A stretch of DNA of 64,000 nt, taken from Pleodorina starrii. Taxonomy: Eukaryota; Chlorophyta; Chlorophyceae; Chlamydomonadales; Volvocaceae. The stretch covers positions 744,001-808,000 of the forward strand of contig BRXU01000023.1 in assembly GCA_030267565.1 (NCBI GenBank), given 5' to 3'. This document shows positions 12,734-25,000 of this stretch, piece after piece (position 1 is the stretch's first letter; each line of letters starts with the position of its first letter). The notes beneath the pieces were generated by a model, which searched no databases, was not told where the DNA came from, and worked only from the letters and a program-made list of their open reading frames with translations. Both the position numbers and the translations under genes were made by a program.

Positions 12734-13266
12734 GAACGTTCACTGAACCTGCACTGAACGCTTACCGTGAACGTTCAGTGAAGGTTCACCGTTCAGGCCC
12801 TTGTAAAGCGAAATTAACGTCCTTCTGTGCTTTTCACTTATGAATAGGAGAATAGTTGCCGAAGTGACCAAAGCTGCTGGGGCATATGTAACGAACCGAT
12901 ACAAGGCCAAGCAGTTATGTGAATACCTTTTATGTGCTCTGGAACAGCGCTGGAGCATGCGTGCCGTACTATTTTGCGAAATAGTACGACCTACAAGCGC
13001 ACCGGTCCCTCACCACGGTCGGCACTCCCGAAAGAGTTTCTCTGCCGGCTAGTTCTGCATAAAGCCAACATGGATCTTGACAAGGCGCTGCTGCTTCTCG
13101 ACAAGCATTGGCCGGCCGTGCATCCTCAGACAATTTATTTCGTCGGGTCCGGCATACATTTCGTTTGACGCACCTGCAGCTGCGGCCATGATTGCGTATT
13201 TGGAAGTACCATTGACGTCGGCCACCTGGCTTTGGCGAACGTTCACTGAACATTCAGTGAACGTTC
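12734..13266. repeat. possible small inverted-repeat element (GAACGTTCACTGAA ends)
   Basis: The left end holds GAACGTTCACTGAAC (12734-12748) and further inverted copies to about 12795. The right end (13237-13266) is a perfect 30-base palindrome made of GAACGTTCACTGAA, CA and its reverse complement. The 533-bp unit could be a MITE-like element with terminal inverted repeats. I could not see a target-site duplication (flanks AAT and CGG), so the limits are tentative. No transposase is encoded. Confidence 0.4.
12965..12988. repeat. perfect 10-bp stem hairpin
   Basis: CGTACTATTT, loop TGCG, then AAATAGTACG form a perfect 10-bp stem with a 4-base loop, inside the possible inverted-repeat element. 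It may be part of that element. No function can be read from it. Confidence 0.6.
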
Positions 13267-13300
13267 CGGTGATTCTGTTTGCTTTCTAGTAGCACCTTTC

Positions 13301-13620
13301 TTGCCCCTGCTTGCTGCCCCTGCTTGCTTCCCCTGCCTGCTGCCCTGCTTGCTTCCCCTGCCTGCTGCCCCTGCCTGATGGCCCCGCCTTCTGCCCCTGC
13401 CAAGTGTCCCTGCCGGCTGCATGCCCCTGCCTGCTGCCCCTGCCTGCTGCCCTGCCAGCCCCTGCCGGCCCCTGCCTGCCCCTGCCTGCCCCTGTTTGCT
13501 GCCCCTGCCTGCTGCCCCTGCTTGGTGCCCCTACCTAATGCCCCTGCCTGCCCCTGCCTGCAGCTGCCTGCTGCCCCTGCCATCTCTGCCTGCTGCCCCT
13601 GCTTGCTGACCCCGCCTGCT
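13301..13620 (+). repeat. CCCTGCCTGCTGC minisatellite
   Basis: About 320 bases of imperfect repeats built from CCTGC and CTGCC words (for example CCCCTGCCTGCTGC). Both strands read open through it (Cys/Pro/Leu-rich on plus, Gln/Gly/Ala-rich on minus), but this comes from the repeat period and is not evidence of a gene. Confidence 0.8.
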
Positions 13621-16020
13621 GTGCGGATAGACCGAAACCTACATTGGATCTCCCTAGCTTCGTATATCAGTTACATATAGGCCATAGTATATATACCACC
13701 AGTCTATAGACGATGGTATACATACGAGTGGAGTATATACGGCATACCTGGGCGCCGGTATATTATACGACCCTAGGAATTTCAGACGACCAAATAAACT
13801 ACAGAAGCGCGGCGCGGCGTTCGTGGCGGTCCACCGGCGGTCATGGTCATGTGCGAGATGTCGGATCTCGCGGCGGCGGCGGCGGCGACGGCGGCGGCCA
13901 CGTTCGCTGCAGCGCGTCGCGGCGGGAGAAAAGAACTTACGTACGGAGAGCTGCAGAGCGTAAACCTGGCTCAGCCCTCTACCCTGAAGGGCTGGACCTT
14001 GCGACAAAGCAGCACACGCCCTGGCAACGGCAACACGACGACCCAGGTAGGAAAGCGAAGCGCGCCGGAACCTCGTTGCCGCGAGCGGGCGTCGTTCTGA
14101 GACGGGGGGCACACAGCCGGCAGGTGGCCCGTAACCCGTTCGGGGCTGTGCTGCGTGCCAGTGGCTTGGGGCGCAAGCGGAGGCGTCGCCAGCTGAACAC
14201 GCTGCGAGTTTGCGGCCGCTTTCAGGTTTAAGGACGGGTGCGCAGCTGGAAAGCGGCGAGAGCAATATTCCGTCGGGGATGCGATCGCTGGGGGCCGCTC
14301 GGCAGTGAATTGGGAACTAGCAAAGGCTCCGGCAGCCCTGCGTCCCTGGCTTTGGCGGCTGGTGGGGCTTTGGCGGTCTGGTGGGCCCACAGCGTCTGCG
14401 CCCTGGGAAGCGCAAAATGCCGTTGCCCCCCGGGCCCGGGCCCCCTGGTCCATTGGCCTGGCCACGTGGCCAGTCGTTTCGGGGAGGGCAGATGGGCGGT
14501 GGGGCCCCGTTCGTACCGGAACCACCCGATGTACCGTAGACAAGACCTCAACGGACCAAGGCGGGCCTCGTCATCAGGTAACTGTCTTTCGTTTTACAGC
14601 CTGCCAGGGGCGTCAATGGACTTCGTCATCATCATCGTCGTCCATTTCCTAACCGCAAACCGAACTTCGTTGGCGCCCGCCGGGCCCGTTCGACGTGGAA
14701 GGCGCGGCAGGTGGTGAATGCGTGCTTGCACAGCTTTACAGGCTGGACCCTGGACGGCAGCAGCCAATAATGGCGCGCCGTCGTGCGGCTGCGGACGCCC
14801 TGTGCATTTAGGAGGACTTAGGACGAATCTCGATGGAAGTTGGCGACTTCTCGGCAGGGCAGGAAGGGTTTGGGTTCAGATTTGCGGCGTGGTTGGGTCG
14901 GTTGGGCGCCGTAGCTCGGGACGCGGCGCAGAGCGAAGAGTGAGTGTCGCAAGTCCTGGACCACGGCAATCGGGCGCAAGCACCTCGGGTTGCAATTTTT
15001 ATGAGAGGTTTCGAATGGAAGTGTTTACGGGGAAATACGCGAACGCAGTGCTGCAGCCCCCGGGCCGCTCGGGCCGCTCCCGGGCAGGCGAGCTTGCCAG
15101 GTTCGAACGGTGCGATGACGACGACGAGGCTCGCTTTCACTTCAAGTACCGGTGTGATGCACTAGCATTTAAGCTGCTCTTGTCTCAAGCCCGCGTGGCT
15201 TCGTGGCCACTTCCCCCTACAGAATGGCGGGCCGAACCAATACTCTTTCAGGCCGACGATTACATAGAACATGCCTGTATTATTCTGGCTGTTATTTAAT
15301 CCAATAATAATTCCGCTTTCGAGGAACTTAACTATAGATGCATGTCGGACGGCCCGCCTTCCTTGCAAAAATGCCGTTCAACCGCCTACCTCGTTGCTAC
15401 TTGCCTTACAATGCAGAACTATATTGATATAATTAGTGTTCGTTCAATGACTTGCAGAGTTATAACAATATACAAACTGTACACGCGAACACGGTAACAC
15501 CATAGCTAGACGTGCTACATCATATCACACTGGTGAGCAGCACTAACTATTTTTATATATTGTAATTGATACTATTAACCTAGTAGCGTCAACTGTGATT
15601 CGTTGTTGACTTTTCTTTAGTGATAATAGAAGCGGCAAAGCGGAGAATAGGCAACCGTTAATGAGTGCATTTTTAATCGTGCTTGAAAGCACTTCAAGCA
15701 AGCAAGTTAGCGTCGCCTGAGATAATCGCCCGCTTTTTGCCATCCACCAGCCATCCGGCGATACGGCGCATTCGGTCGCAGCATTACAGGCCCCAGCACA
15801 CAAGGTCAGTGAACTCGCATGCACAAATGAGAGCCTTCAACAGCCCGATTCCTGCACGTCGCGCGCCGCCTAGTACCATAACGTCTAATTTCGCATGCTC
15901 GAATGCACCGTACGCCGAGACCGGCCCCGCTACCCCTGTTTCTCCCAACCACCCACAGGCAACAAAATTCAAATCGCACATAATCTATAACCATCCCACT
16001 AGCGCGGGGGGCGCTTCAGC
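13621..16020. other. no recognisable gene upstream of the matrix-protein gene
   Basis: Several open frames of 100-200 codons occur, but none has a recognisable domain or splice structure. About 15,290-15,700 is AT-rich and resembles non-coding spacer. The 3' end of the stretch must contain the promoter and 5' UTR of the gene starting at 16021. I see nothing else I can support. Confidence 0.45.
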
Positions 16021-19000
16021 ATGAGACGGCGCCGGGGCGCAGCTGCAGCAGCTGCCGCCCGCACAGCAGCAACCGCTTCACTTCACTTGCCGGCACTGCT
16101 GCTGCCGTCCCTGTGCCTCCTCCTAGCCACCGCCGCCCATGCCGCAACGGCGTTAAGATTCGGCGCTAGTGATCCCGTTACCCTGGCTGCCAGCGGAGGC
16201 CTCACCGCCGGCGGTGCAGCGGCATCCGGGGCAGCAGCAGCAGCAGCAGCCCTAGGCGGCGATATCGTGACCGACGGGGCCGCGGCCGTGGAGACGCGCA
16301 TCGGCGCCGCGTCGACCGCGGCTGACGCTACGGGGCAGCAGCTGCTCGGCCGCAGGCGGGCACTGCAGCAGTCGAGTAACGGCTGCGGGACTTACATGGT
16401 CTGCCCGGACGCCAGCACGGCTGCGCAGGTAGGGCGGAAGGGGTACGGATCTGAGGAACAGGGGCAGCGCAAGCGAGCGCGAGACGCGTGAAGGAGTGAG
16501 CTTGTCTCGAAGGCGGGCGTTGTGTCGTACCGCCCGAGTTGTTGTGATCCGCATGGCTGTATTGACCCGGTTGAGCGAGTCAGGACACGAGCACGGGCGT
16601 GCTGTGTTGTGTGCGTGCCGACAGCCGGTCAGGCGGCTTCGTTTCCAGCCCCCGCTCCCTCTGTAAAAGACGAGGCGCTGGCTTCGGCGAGGTACTGTAC
16701 GGCAAACGTGATTTGTCGTACATGTGACACGGTAGCGGCGAACGGCCTGAAGGTGGCAGCGGCGACAGCGGACGCGGTCTCGCGCCGGGGTTGGCTCATG
16801 GCTCTGCACGCTGCTGTGATCGGGCCGCCACTGAAGCTCGAAAGGCCTTACGGGCCTTACGGGCCTTACGGGCCTTCGCTCCCGGGAGGTACCGCACCCT
16901 AACCGAGAAACCGACCGCCATCGGCACCGCCCGCACCCCGGCGGCTTTGCTGAACTGAACTGGGCTGCATCAGTGCAACTGCTACGATGCCAGCACGTGC
17001 GGGAACGCCCCGCGCTGTCACCTGGCGCGGCTGGGGTTCTGTTAATGAAGCATCCAGCCAGTCAACCTAGCAACCAATGAACAAACCAGAAACCACCCAA
17101 CCTCTGCTTCCGACGCTGCAGTTCCTGGCGGGCGCAGGCGCAACCGTGAGCAACGCGGAGTTCAGTGAGGGCACCTGCAGACCCGACATCCTGGTCAATG
17201 GCAACCTGGTGGGGGGGCCGCAGCCGCAGCAGTGGGCGCTCATTCCGGATGGGGCCTCTTGGAGCACGGGCCACGCCCTGGCGTCGTCCTTTCCTCGGGG
17301 TGAGTAGTACGGCATGGGTAAGGCTTGGGTACGGCATGGGTACGGCGGGGTACGGGGACGGTTACACAACGCGTAGTGGCGGCGCAGAGCCCCGGTGGGC
17401 TTGGCTTGCTGGTTGCTGCATGGCTTCATGACGGGCTGCGGTGCACTTGAGGGGCCTCCATCTCGTCTCGACATCCCTTCAGCCAAGTCACGAGCAGCAC
17501 ACAGGGCCCTGGCCGGGCTCGATACACTTGGGTCACTCGGATTGTCGGATTGGACAGGACCCTGTGCAAGTCTCGCTGGATGTTGCCGGTGCCGCCGTGG
17601 GGGTCGTTACGCGCGCGGATGCCCTTGCGCCACAGGGGGGGGGGCGGGCGGGGCAGGTACTCTTATGACCTTGCGTGGGAGTGGACGCGCCGCGGCAAAC
17701 ACCCATCACCGTCACCACTGGTGACTCACCAGTTCATCCCTGGTTTGCTCACCGCAACATCCCCATCCCGTCCGGCTCCGTATCGTCGCGTTCCGTGTAC
17801 TATATACACACATACACACACGCCCCCGTGTACGGCACAGGAGCGCTGGTGCTGAGCACCGGCAGCGCCAGCTCGTCCAACTGCAACTTCAACTCCCGTA
17901 CAACCTCTTCGAACGCCATCGCCGGAGGCCTCGACGGCGACGGCGACCTCGAGTCGCTCGTCCCGGGCCAGATGCTGTACGACGCCGCCGTACTTGAGTT
18001 TGACGTCACCTTTGATCGCGCCGGCTTCTTCACGCTGTCGTACGTGTACGGCAGCGAGGAGTACAACGAGTGGGTCGGCTCGTCCTTTAGCGATCCGCTC
18101 GGCGTATTCGTGACGCCGCTGACGGAGGGCGGTGCCGACGGCGGCGACACGACGGTGGTTTCGGTGCTGCCTGACACTGGCGCGCCGGTGAGTGCGTACC
18201 GAATGCCCCCAGACATCCGAATGGGGGAATGGCCCAGACAGACCGCTGCCCGGCTGTGTCCGCCGGCCCCCTTTCCCTTCCCTAACGCCGTCTCGGTCTC
18301 TTCGCTGCGGTATGTTCTTAGGGTTTACTCCCCATCCATTTGTCCATGAGGTCTGCACTCCTAAAATTTTGAGGCCAGCTCCCAGGGAAGCTTGATGCAT
18401 GACGTGGGCTGCTGCTGCTGCTGCTGCTGCCCGGCCGTTTGTTTTCCTCCTGTCGTTCAGGTTCTAAGCAACACCGTCAACGCCGCGAACAGCAGCGGCA
18501 GCTGGATCGGCAACCAGTACGGAGATACGTCGCCGGGTCTGGCGCTGGAGGTGGGTGACACCGGCTGATGGTGGACTGGTGGTGCTTGCGGCCGCAGCTC
18601 GGGCGGGTTCGCGGTGATGGAAAAACTCCCTGCAAAACTCCCTGGATGGGATGTGTCTGCGGTAGTGCTGGATTGAGCTCCGGACCTGGCTGTGGCCGTG
18701 CGGTGCGTACCGCTGGGATGTATTGTTGGATGCATTGTTGACTGCTGCTGCTGCTGTAGGCGGACGGCCTCACTCGGCGCCTCAGCACCAAGCCCTACCC
18801 AGTGGCAGCGGGTCAGTCGTACCACGTCAAGGTCGCGATCGCGGATATGGGCGACCAGGTCAGACTGGGAGAGGGGGAGGAGGAGGAAGGGGAGGAGGAA
18901 GAGGAGGTGGCCGGGCAGTCAGGCGGCGGGCTGCTACGCAGCTGGGCGCTTAGCGGTCCCCCGCTTGCCTCGAGGATTATGCGGTGGTAACCGCCGCGTG

Positions 19001-22000
19001 ATTGTGGGCTCCCCTGCGCTTATGTTGCTTGGATCTCGATCCGATCTTATCTGGATCTGGATCCTGATCTTGATCTGGATCTGGATATGGATGCTGTTTT
19101 TCGTGTACCTGAAACTCGCCACAATTAATGTTTCTTTGTGTTGTACAAACGACGTACGCATGCCCGTATCACATGCCGTGCGCAGCTGGTGGATTCCTGG
19201 GTCTGGCTGGCCGCGGAGAGCGTGGCGCTGCTGCCGCCTGTCGTACAACTGCAATCGTACGATGTCCAGACACCCAACGAAACCAACTGCGACATCGTTC
19301 GGGTGCGTTGGGCCCCGGAGGGGGTCACATGCTCACATCGGCGCCAGAGGACAGCAACGAAGAAACGCCCGTCGGGTGCCGGAATCGCTGTGCTGATGTT
19401 GATGATGACGTTGACAGGGTGTTACATTGGGCTCGTTCCAGACCCCGCGGAAGGGTAGGGCCGGGGCGGTGCTGTCGCTGCCGCCACGCGGCTGCCGCAG
19501 GACCCGCAGTGCAGGCCCAGACGTGCCATGCTCGTTCCGAAATTTACCAAAACGCGGTACGGCATTCCTTTTCCAGCTCTCTCGCTTCCTTAGCCCCCGG
19601 CTGCACACCGTTACCCCAAAGAGCCCGCGAAACCGGGGGGACACCCCGACCGACAACCCGACCCTTCCCTCCTTTTCTGTGTTCCTCCACGCATACCGTG
19701 CAGTATTTAACCCTCTCGTCCAACTCGTCGTACATGGGAGGTAAGATCGGGGGAGAGGGCTGCACGCGCGCGCGCAAATGTTATTATTACGTCGAGCTGT
19801 CGGGTGGCTACCCGCCTGCGCGAGGTTGCGTTGACTCTGTTGGGAGGTTGCGCAGGTGTATGTCCGTCACTACCCATGCGGACCCATTGCGCAACCCCGG
19901 CACCCCGGGGGGAGGAGCCATCGTATGCACATCCGAGGGGAGAAAACAACGTGTCAACAGAATTGGGCGACTCATGATGTCATGAGAACTGAACACCCTT
20001 CCTTGCACACCTCATGAAACATCATTACGTGTTCACATATGTCCGCATGTTGTCGCCCACGCCCTTCAACAACCGCCCCGTCGTACAGCCGTACAACCGA
20101 CGTACACGTGGACCTTCAACTCGTCGTGCTTCCCGTCCGTCGTCAAGACCGGCGCCTCGCTCCAGGTGATGACAATGATGTTGATGTTGATGTTGGTGAT
20201 GGTGTTGGTGATGGTCTAGGGAGAGGCAGGATGTCATGTCAAGCTCAGTTACAAACCAACCAGCAAGGTTATTCCCTCCTCCTCGTGACCGTGAAATTGT
20301 TGCCATGTGCCAGCAGGTGCCCATTGGCGAGTTCGCCGACGGCGCCACATACTCGGTCAAACTGACTGCATCGGTCAACGGCATCGTGTACGACCAACTG
20401 TCGGGCCTAACGGTCACCATCGACTCTGCCTGCGGCGGCCGCATCGTCCCCAACTGCGTCGCTTTCGCGACGCCGCCGCCGCGCCCAACCGTCGCCGTAC
20501 CGACGCTGCCCGTGCCGCCCACCGGCGGTACGGCAGTCGTCGCCTGGGGTGGTACGACAATCGTATCTTGCAACGGAAGCGTCGTGATCGACCCTCGCGG
20601 GATCAACGTGTCGGCGCTGGTCAACACGCAGGGCCTCAGCGTGGTCAGTCTCACGTGGGGCGTGTACGACGTATTGGATACGGAATCAGCTGCGCCGTTC
20701 GTCTTCCGAGTGACGCTCTTTCCGCTGCTGAGCGGCAACCTGTCAATCGCCGCCCCGCGCTTCACGGCCGGCGAGCTGCGCCAGGGCACCGCCGTACAGC
20801 GCCTGATGGTGCGTCTCTGCGTTCGTTCGTTCGTTCGTTCGTGTTACCTGGAACACGCTGAGGGGCCGTGGGGGGCAACGGAGAACAAACCGCAGCTGAG
20901 GGACGGAGACGGCGAGGTGCCGTGGGGGGTGGGCGATGGATCGTTCCTGAGGGAGGTTCCTGTGTGGTCACAGGCAAGGCAGGTAGTAGGGGTTGTGGGA
21001 GGCTGGGCCGGTCACTCAGTGGGTTCCATGTCACCACTGTTGGGGCCACAGATGGACGTCCGAATACGACGCACCCGTGCGTTTGTGTGTGTCTGTGTGC
21101 CCACTCCGCTCGCCCCCCGGGGTGCAGGTCCGTCTGCATGTGGGAACGCAGCCCCGCTGGCCCGACAACCTGGGTGGCTGGGGCGGAGGCACCGGCAGTT
21201 TCGCGCTGGGCCAGGTACGGTACAGTACGGTACGGTGCAGTATAGTATATGCACGTATGTGTATGTGTATGTGTATGTGTGCACATGTATAAACGCGCGC
21301 CTTCCTTCTCTCCGCCCGCCCGCCCGCTCCGGCCTATACGTGGATACCCCTCCCCGCCGCCTCCCATCATCATCCATCCCTGTCGCATCCCAAGCCCCAT
21401 GTCCCCAACTTCCCGTCCCAGCCTGCCCCTCCCCTATTGGACATTGGACAACCGCCATACCTCTGCTCAACTTGTCAGTTGCGAATGTGGACTCCTCTCC
21501 TCTCCGGCCAACCCACAGGCCCCCGGCCTGTGGGTTGGCCAACCGCCAACCGCCAACCGGCCTTCACCCTCCATGCATGCCTAACCCGCCGCCCCACCTC
21601 ACCCCCCTCTGCCCATGTACCTCCCCTCCTCCCTCATCCCTCGCCCACCACTCGCCCCCCTCCCTCCCCCCTCCCTCCTCCCTCACCCCACACCCAGACC
21701 TGGATCCAGCTCAACGGCTGCCCCATCGCCCCCGCCCGAGACGCGCCGGCCCCCCTGCTGGCCTTCGGCGCCTCTGCACCCGACCCCGTCACTCTGCGCT
21801 GCAGCGCCACCCTGCGTCTCGACGGCTCCGTGCCCCGAGCGCGCGCCGAGGCGTTCAACGTCCCCAAGCGCGCCAACCGCTTCACGGTGCTGGTCTGGGT
21901 CGTGACGCTGTCGCTGCCCTCCTTCGGCGATGGTGGGGGCAACAGCGGCGGCAGCAGCAGCAGCAGCAGCAGCGGCATCAGCGGGGCGGGCAGTGGTGGC

Positions 22001-25000
22001 GCCATGGTGTGGCGGAGTGAGGTGTCGAGCAACGAAAGCATCTACCTTTTCGACCCGCTCAAGGTGCCGTATGTTGGGTTGTTCCCGTTTGGGTGTCACA
22101 TGGGTAACAATCTAACCAAGAGCAGAGGGAGTGCCTTGGGGAAAGAGGAGCAGCATTGGTTCAGCTACGGCAGATGGCCCCAACCCGCAGCCCCGCGAGA
22201 CGAGGAGGCAATGGGCAGATGCGATGTGGGGGCGTGTGTTGTTGTGTGTTTGCTGTCGAGGGCTGCTCCGCTGCCCCGGATTGGCTGCCCAGTGGCCAGA
22301 GCACACTCACTCAACGCGTCACGCCATTATGCTGTGTGTGTAAGTAAACGCGACGGCGATGGGATACCCTCCAGGTGTGTGTGTGTGTGTGTGTGGTGGG
22401 GGTAGTGGTATTGGGTGCATGGGTGGTGATAATGGTGGATGGGTGGTAGCGGTGGAGGTGATGGGGGTAGCGGGCTCACAGCAGCCAAACCACCAGCCCA
22501 CCCCACCAGCCTCGATCCCCCTTGGTCTTGCCCCCCTTCCCCAGCCTGCGATAACCCATTCGCCCATCCCCCGCCGTTCCCCCGTACCCGCAGCTGCTGG
22601 TGCAGTCCGGCCTGCCGTACACGTCGTACAGTATCTTCAAAGTCGAAGCCCAGGCGCGGGCCGTCACGGGCGACGTACTGACCGACCCCAAATGGATCTT
22701 GAAGGCCATGGTCCTGGTGGGTTTGGATCCAGGATCCAGATCCGGATCTTGAGGGCTCCTCGGTTTCTCTCACCTACCGGTAGTACCTGCTGCTGTCCGA
22801 GGTTTGCAGCTTTGTATCCGGGCGTGCGTTCATGGTCCTATTAGGCAAGGCAGAGGTCTTCGACGCCGTGCGGAAGGGGGTGGGGTGGGGGGGTGCCGAA
22901 AGGAGGAACACAAAAAAGGGCGGCCATCTCGGGGGGATGGGGCTGGGCCCTGGTGCCACCGAAGGCGCGTGTTTCATGAAGACGTTCCTTCGGTGGCACC
23001 AGGAAATCGGTGGCACCGGTGCAACGAAATCCCTCATGACCGACCCTCCCTTCGTTGGCTTGAAGGGCCCCTCCACCCAACATAACGCCTGACCGCATGC
23101 GTTAAACGGTTGCGTCCCCCGCCCCCCCCCTCGGTCCGCCATTGCTGCTGCAGCCCTGCAACGGCACGTTGCCGCCGCCGCCGCCGTCGCCACCCCTGCC
23201 GTCGCCGCCCTCGCCGCCCTCGCCGCCCAAGCCGCCGCGTTCCCCCTTTTACACAACCGTGCCCACAGACAACCAGCAGACGCGCTCCCCTCCGCCACCC
23301 AGCCCACCGTCGCCGAACCCACCACCGCCGCCAAGCCCGCCGCCGCCATCGCCGCAGGCGGCCTCACCGCCGCTAGCCCTGGGGGAGCGAAGACCGCCAT
23401 CGCCGCCGCGCAGCCCTCCACCTAGCCCACCACCGCCCTCTCCAGAGCCTCCCAGCCCACCCCCCCCTTCGCCGCCGCCGCCTAGCCCACCACCGCCGTC
23501 ACCGCAGCCGCCAAGCCCGCCGCCGCCGACGCCACAACCGTCGTCATCGAGCCTGGGCCAAACACCCAACTCCCCGCCGTCGCCCGTGCCACCCAGCCCG
23601 CCGCCATCACCGCCGCCACCAAACCCGCCCCCGTCGCCACCACCCCCTAGCCCTCCGCCCTCACCCCCGCCACCGATCCCGCCCTCTCCACCGCCGCCCA
23701 GCCGCCCACCACCGTCCCCACGGCCACCTCGCCCACCGCCGCCATCACCGCCGCCGCCCAACCCACCTCCTCCCCTGCCACCGTCGCCTCCCAGCCCCCC
23801 GCCGCCATCGCCACCGCCGCCTAGCCCACCGCCACCGTCACCACCGTCCCCCAGCCCGTCACCACCGTCACCATCGCCCCTCAGCCCGCCGCCATCACCA
23901 CCGCCCCCCAGCCCGCCCCCGTCGCCGCCACTGCCCAGACCGCCACCGCCGCCACCGTTGCCTCCAGCTCCCAACTCGCCCATGCTGCCAGTCCCGCCAC
24001 CTCCCCCTCCCCCACCTCCAAGGAAGTCCCCACCGCCTCCGTCACCTCCGCCATCACCGCCACCTCCCAGCCCTCCGCCTCCCCTGCCACCGTCGCCTCC
24101 TCCACCGCCACCCCCTAGCCCGCCCCCGCCGCTGCCGCCGTCGCCTCCCCCACCTCCGCCGAGACCCAGCCCGCCCAGCCCTCCACCCCCCAGCCCTCGG
24201 CCGCCGGGACCACCGCCGCCCAGCCCGCCCCCGCCAAGCCCTCCTCCGCCTCGAAGCCCGCCGCCACCCAGCCCACCGCCCCCCAGCCCCATTCCGCCCA
24301 GCCCCCCACCGCCCAGCCCGCCTCCTCCTAGCCCACCCCCGCCCTTTCCGCCACCACCCAGCCCGTCGCCTCCGCTTCCCCCGCCCCCCAGCCCCCCGCC
24401 TCCCAGTCCCCCGCCCCCCCGGCCCCCGCCCCCCAGCCCCGCCCCTCCCAGCCCCCCGCCCCCCAGGCCACCGTCGCCTAGCCCCTCGCCACCCAATCCC
24501 CCACCTCCAAGCCCGCCGCCACCACCACCCAGCCCACCCCCTCCACCCAGCCCACCGCCCCCCAGCCCACCGCCCCCCAGCCCCATCCCTCCCAGCCCCC
24601 CGCCCCCCAGCCCGCCTCCTCCCAGCCCACCGCCGCCTTTCCCGCCACCACCCTCCCCGCCCCCGCCCAGCCCCCGCCCACCAAACCCACTGCCGCCCAG
24701 CCCACCTCCCCCACCCAGCCCGCCACCCCCCAGCCCATCTCCCCCCAGCCCGGCCCCCAGGCCAACACCCCCACCCAGCCCGACACCCCCCAAGCCCTCC
24801 TCCCCACCCCCCAGCCCACCTCCCCCCAGCCCGGCCCCCAGCCCACCTCCCCCCAGCCCGGCCCCTAGCCCGCCACCCCCACAGCCCCCATCACCCAACC
24901 CCCCACCCCCCACTCCCCCGCCACCGCAGCCGCCCTCGCCCTCCCCACCTCCCAGCCCCTCATCCCCCCGCCCGCCACCACCCTCCCCGCCCCCGCCCAG

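Noticed and set aside
13254..13680. Cys/Pro-rich (plus) and Gln/Gly-rich (minus) proteins
   Set aside because: Both are readings of a CCTGC minisatellite and change identity with frame. No conserved non-repeat sequence flanks them.
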